Below are positions 16,726-18,691 of a stretch of 18,691 nt of DNA, in pieces. The notes beneath the pieces are model-generated. The model made no database searches. It was not told where the DNA came from and saw only the letters and a program-made list of their open reading frames with translations. Origin of the DNA: Thiomonas sp. (GTDB lineage Bacteria > Pseudomonadota > Gammaproteobacteria > Burkholderiales > Burkholderiaceae); the NCBI GenBank assembly GCA_027443745.1, contig DAIAZB010000384.1, forward strand, positions 1-18,691, in the 5' to 3' direction. The translations under genes and the position numbers were made by a program. Every line of letters begins with the position of its first letter. Position 1 is the stretch's first letter.

Positions 16726-17556
16726 TCAATATTCCAACCGGTCGGGACGAATGAGCTGCAGGATTGTGGTGGCGATTTCCTCGATGGATTTATGTGTGGA
16801 TGACAGCCAGCGTATGCCTTCGCGTCGCATCAAACGTTCGGCCTCGGCGACCTCCTCCATGCAATTGGGCAACGATGCATAAGTGCTGCCGGGCTTACGC
16901 TCGCGGCGAATTTCACTCAAACGCTCCGGCGCAATACTCAGGCCGAACAACTTGCTGCGATGCTGCGTCAACGCTGAAGGCAAGCGCATGCGGGCGAAAT
17001 CTTCCGGAATGAGCGGGTAATTCGCGGCACGCACACCGTGCTGCATGGCCAGGTACAACGACGTGGGGGTCTTGCCGCTGCGTGACACGCCAACCAGGAT
17101 GACATCGGCCAGTGCCAGGTTACGCGACGATTGGCCGTCGTCATGCAACAAGGCGAAATTGATCGCGTCCATCCGGTCGTTGTAGCGCGAGCTTTTCGCA
17201 ACGTCGGAGAACTGGCCAATACGGTGGTTGGACTTGATGCCGAAGGCGATCTCCAGCGGTTCGACGAAGGTCGTGAACATATCCATCACCAAGCCATTGC
17301 AGGAGCGGATGACCTGCAGCACCTCGGTGTTCACGAGGGTGATGAAGACCACCGGCGGGCGCCCCTCATTGCGCGTGGCCAGGTTGATGCGTTCGACTGC
17401 TTGGTGCGCCTTCTCGATCGTGTCGACGAACGGCAGGCGTATGCGATGGGGTTGGGCGTCGAATTGCGCAAGGATGGAGTTGCCGAAAGTTTCGGCCGTG
17501 ATCCCGGTTCCATCCGAAACGAAAAAGACTGATCGATTAGGCATGTTGCGTTGCAT
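16726..17556 (-). CDS. ppsR: phosphoenolpyruvate synthase regulatory protein (kinase/phosphorylase)
   Basis: A cytoplasmic bifunctional enzyme (PSRP, DUF299 family) that inactivates PEP synthase by ADP-dependent phosphorylation of a Thr and reactivates it by phosphate-dependent removal. The 276-residue product has the family N-terminus VFFVSDGTGITAETFGNSIL (residues 10-29) and the P-loop GVSRSGKTPTSLYLA (156-170). ANYPLIPED, FGLSIAPERL and, near the C-terminus, WLSSTHKSIEEIA are also present. Length and motifs are standard. ATG codons at 17556 and 17544 are both possible. Neither has a Shine-Dalgarno sequence, and the later one avoids the T run just upstream. It is divergent from ppsA, its target, across a 181-base gap, and upstream of the DegV-like gene. 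Confidence 0.96.
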   Translation of the reverse strand: MQRNMPNRSVFFVSDGTGITAETFGNSILAQFDAQPHRIRLPFVDTIEKAHQAVERINLATRNEGRPPVVFITLVNTEVLQVIRSCNGLVMDMFTTFVEPLEIAFGIKSNHRIGQFSDVAKSSRYNDRMDAINFALLHDDGQSSRNLALADVILVGVSRSGKTPTSLYLAMQHGVRAANYPLIPEDFARMRLPSALTQHRSKLFGLSIAPERLSEIRRERKPGSTYASLPNCMEEVAEAERLMRREGIRWLSSTHKSIEEIATTILQLIRPDRLEY

Positions 17557-17561
17557 CGAAA

Positions 17562-17579
17562 AAAGCCAACCCGGGCTTT
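17562..17579 (-). promoter_or_regulatory. terminator-like hairpin in the ppsR leader
   Basis: Read on the minus strand, AAAGCC (17579-17574) pairs with GGCTTT (17567-17562) around a six-base CGGGTT loop. A run of six T (17564-17559) includes the end of the stem and stops two bases before the first possible ppsR ATG at 17556. The form is that of a short intrinsic terminator or attenuator, but the stem is only 6 bases and could be chance. No plus-strand gene ends here, so a role in a plus-strand transcript is not indicated. Confidence 0.3.
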
Positions 17580-17605
17580 AGAATCAAAGTCAGTCTCGTC
17601 TGCAA
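17577..17605 (-). promoter_or_regulatory. candidate promoter for ppsR
   Basis: On the minus strand TTGCAG (17605-17600) and TCTAAA (17582-17577) are separated by 17 bases. They match 3 of 6 and 4 of 6 bases of the sigma-70 -35 and -10 boxes. The predicted start would be near 17570, just upstream of the ppsR ATG and inside the hairpin listed here. The match is weak and the position is the main support. I see no equally good promoter for ppsA in the same 181-base gap. Confidence 0.28.
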
Positions 17606-17737
17606 GGCTTCGTCATTTTCGCGCGCCTCAAGCACCGCAGCCGCACCAAAACAGCAAAAACAACCTGTGCAGCACTCGTGTTTGCCAAGCCTGTGTAGGA
17701 CTTGTCCAGATTTCTTTCATTCTATTGAGGGTTGCTC

Positions 17738-18691
17738 ATGTCAAATCAAAGCCAGGTGCGCTTTTGCGACACCGACTGGGTGGTGCCGTTTGAGAAGTTG
17801 AGGATGGAGGATGTCGAGGCGGTGGGGGGTAAGAATGCCTCACTCGGTGAAATGATCAGTCAACTTAGGGCAAGTGGTGTTCGCGTGCCGGGTGGTTTCG
17901 CGACCACGGCCTTCGCATTTCGTCAATTTCTCCAGCAAGAAGGGCTGGATGCACGCATCAAGCATGTGCTTGACAACCTGGACACCGGCGATGTGCGTGC
18001 GCTGGCACGCACTGGAGCCGATATCCGGAAGTGGGTGAGCGAAACGCCACTGCCCGTCGCCCTGGAAACCGCCATCTGCGAGCATTTCAGCGCGCTGTCT
18101 GCCGCTGAACCTGACGCAAGCTTCGCCGTGCGCTCCTCGGCTACGGCCGAAGACTTGCCGGATGCCTCGTTCGCGGGTCAGCAGGAAACCTACCTCAACG
18201 TCACCGGTATTGATGCAATACTCGACAAAGTTCGACATGTCTTCGCCTCGATGTTCAACGATAGGGCGATTTCCTACCGGGTGCATCAGGGCTTCGAGCA
18301 TCACCAGGTTGCCCTTTCCGCCGGCATCCAGCGGATGGTGCGCAGCGATCTTGGAGCCGCTGGGGTCATGTTCACTCTGGACACTGAATCTGGATTCGAG
18401 GATGTGGTCTTCATCACCTCGTCGTATGGCCTGGGCGAGACGGTGGTGCAGGGCGCCGTGAACCCTGACGAGTTCTATGTGTTCAAGCCGATGCTGCGCG
18501 CTGGCAAGGCGGCCGTCATTCGCCGCAACCTGGGCTCGAAGCTCATCCGCATGGAATTTGCGCCAGCCGGCTCGGATCGCCTCGTGCAAACCGTGGACAC
18601 ACCGGCCGAATTGCGCAACCGCTACAGCCTGAGCGACGCCGAAGCCAGCGAGTTGGCTGCCTTCGCGCTGACCATTGAACAGCACTATGGC
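17738..18691 (+). CDS. ppsA: phosphoenolpyruvate synthase (5' part, truncated by window end)
   Basis: PEP synthase converts pyruvate and ATP to PEP, AMP and phosphate, which allows gluconeogenesis from pyruvate and lactate. The frame runs open from the ATG at 17738 to the last base, giving 318 residues of a protein usually near 790. The visible part is the N-terminal ATP-grasp nucleotide-binding domain: [11 protein letters not shown] (29-39), [14 protein letters not shown] (49-62), [20 protein letters not shown] (129-148), [20 protein letters not shown] (200-219) and [19 protein letters not shown] (228-246). The phosphohistidine and PEP-binding domains lie beyond the window. GAGGG (17727-17731) lies 6 bases before the ATG. 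It is divergent from ppsR, whose product switches it on and off. Confidence 0.97.
   Translation, partial: MSNQSQVRFCDTDWVVPFEKLRMEDVEAVGGKNASLGEMISQLRASGVRVPGGFATTAFAFRQFLQQEGLDARIKHVLDNLDTGDVRALARTGADIRKWVSETPLPVALETAICEHFSALSAAEPDASFAVRSSATAEDLPDASFAGQQETYLNVTGIDAILDKVRHVFASMFNDRAISYRVHQGFEHHQVALSAGIQRMVRSDLGAAGVMFTLDTESGFEDVVFITSSYGLGETVVQGAVNPDEFYVFKPMLRAGKAAVIRRNLGSKLIRMEFAPAGSDRLVQTVDTPAELRNRYSLSDAEASELAAFALTIEQHYG

Noticed and set aside
17840..18685. Minus-strand open frame (281 codons) over the ppsA region
   Set aside because: The plus-strand frame from 17738 encodes the clear ATP-grasp motifs of PEP synthase to the window end. The minus frame has no family marks.

Overview
The window is a core-genome segment of a Gram-negative bacterium, most probably a betaproteobacterium of the order Burkholderiales. 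The evidence is the gene order, the GC-rich codon use, and the style of protein sequences such as RpsB, EF-Ts, LpxA and PpsR. I see no prophage, insertion sequence, CRISPR array, tRNA, rRNA or integron, and no base-composition break that suggests transfer.

Layout. Positions 1-129 hold the 3' end of an unidentified gene. Positions 130-396 hold a strong promoter and a long, foldable leader for rpsB. From 397 to 15491 there is one unbroken plus-strand series of 15 genes: rpsB, tsf, pyrH, frr, uppS, cdsA, dxr, rseP, bamA, skp, lpxD, fabZ, lpxA, lpxB, rnhB, and a SpoU/TrmH-type RNA methyltransferase gene. From pyrH onward the gaps are short (57 bases or less) or the genes overlap. Positions 15492-15578 are a short convergent gap. 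Positions 15579-17556 hold two minus-strand genes, a divergent DegV-like protein gene and ppsR. ppsR is divergent from ppsA (17738 to the window end, truncated), with a 181-base gap between them.

How the genes work together. rpsB, tsf and frr serve translation, and pyrH supplies UDP for nucleotide and sugar-nucleotide synthesis. uppS, cdsA and dxr serve isoprenoid, undecaprenyl carrier and phospholipid synthesis. rseP, bamA and skp serve envelope stress signalling and outer-membrane protein assembly. lpxD, fabZ, lpxA and lpxB make the lipid A disaccharide core, and FabZ competes for the same hydroxyacyl-ACP. The series is therefore a growth and envelope-building operon. The last block pairs PEP synthase (ppsA) with the bifunctional kinase/phosphorylase that switches it (ppsR).

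I found no convincing undescribed system. The points most worth a second look are a predicted short-acyl-chain LpxA (Ile at the hydrocarbon-ruler position), the folded rpsB leader and the rpsB-tsf hairpin, the degenerate DegV-like protein downstream of ppsR, and a terminator-like hairpin just upstream of the ppsR start.
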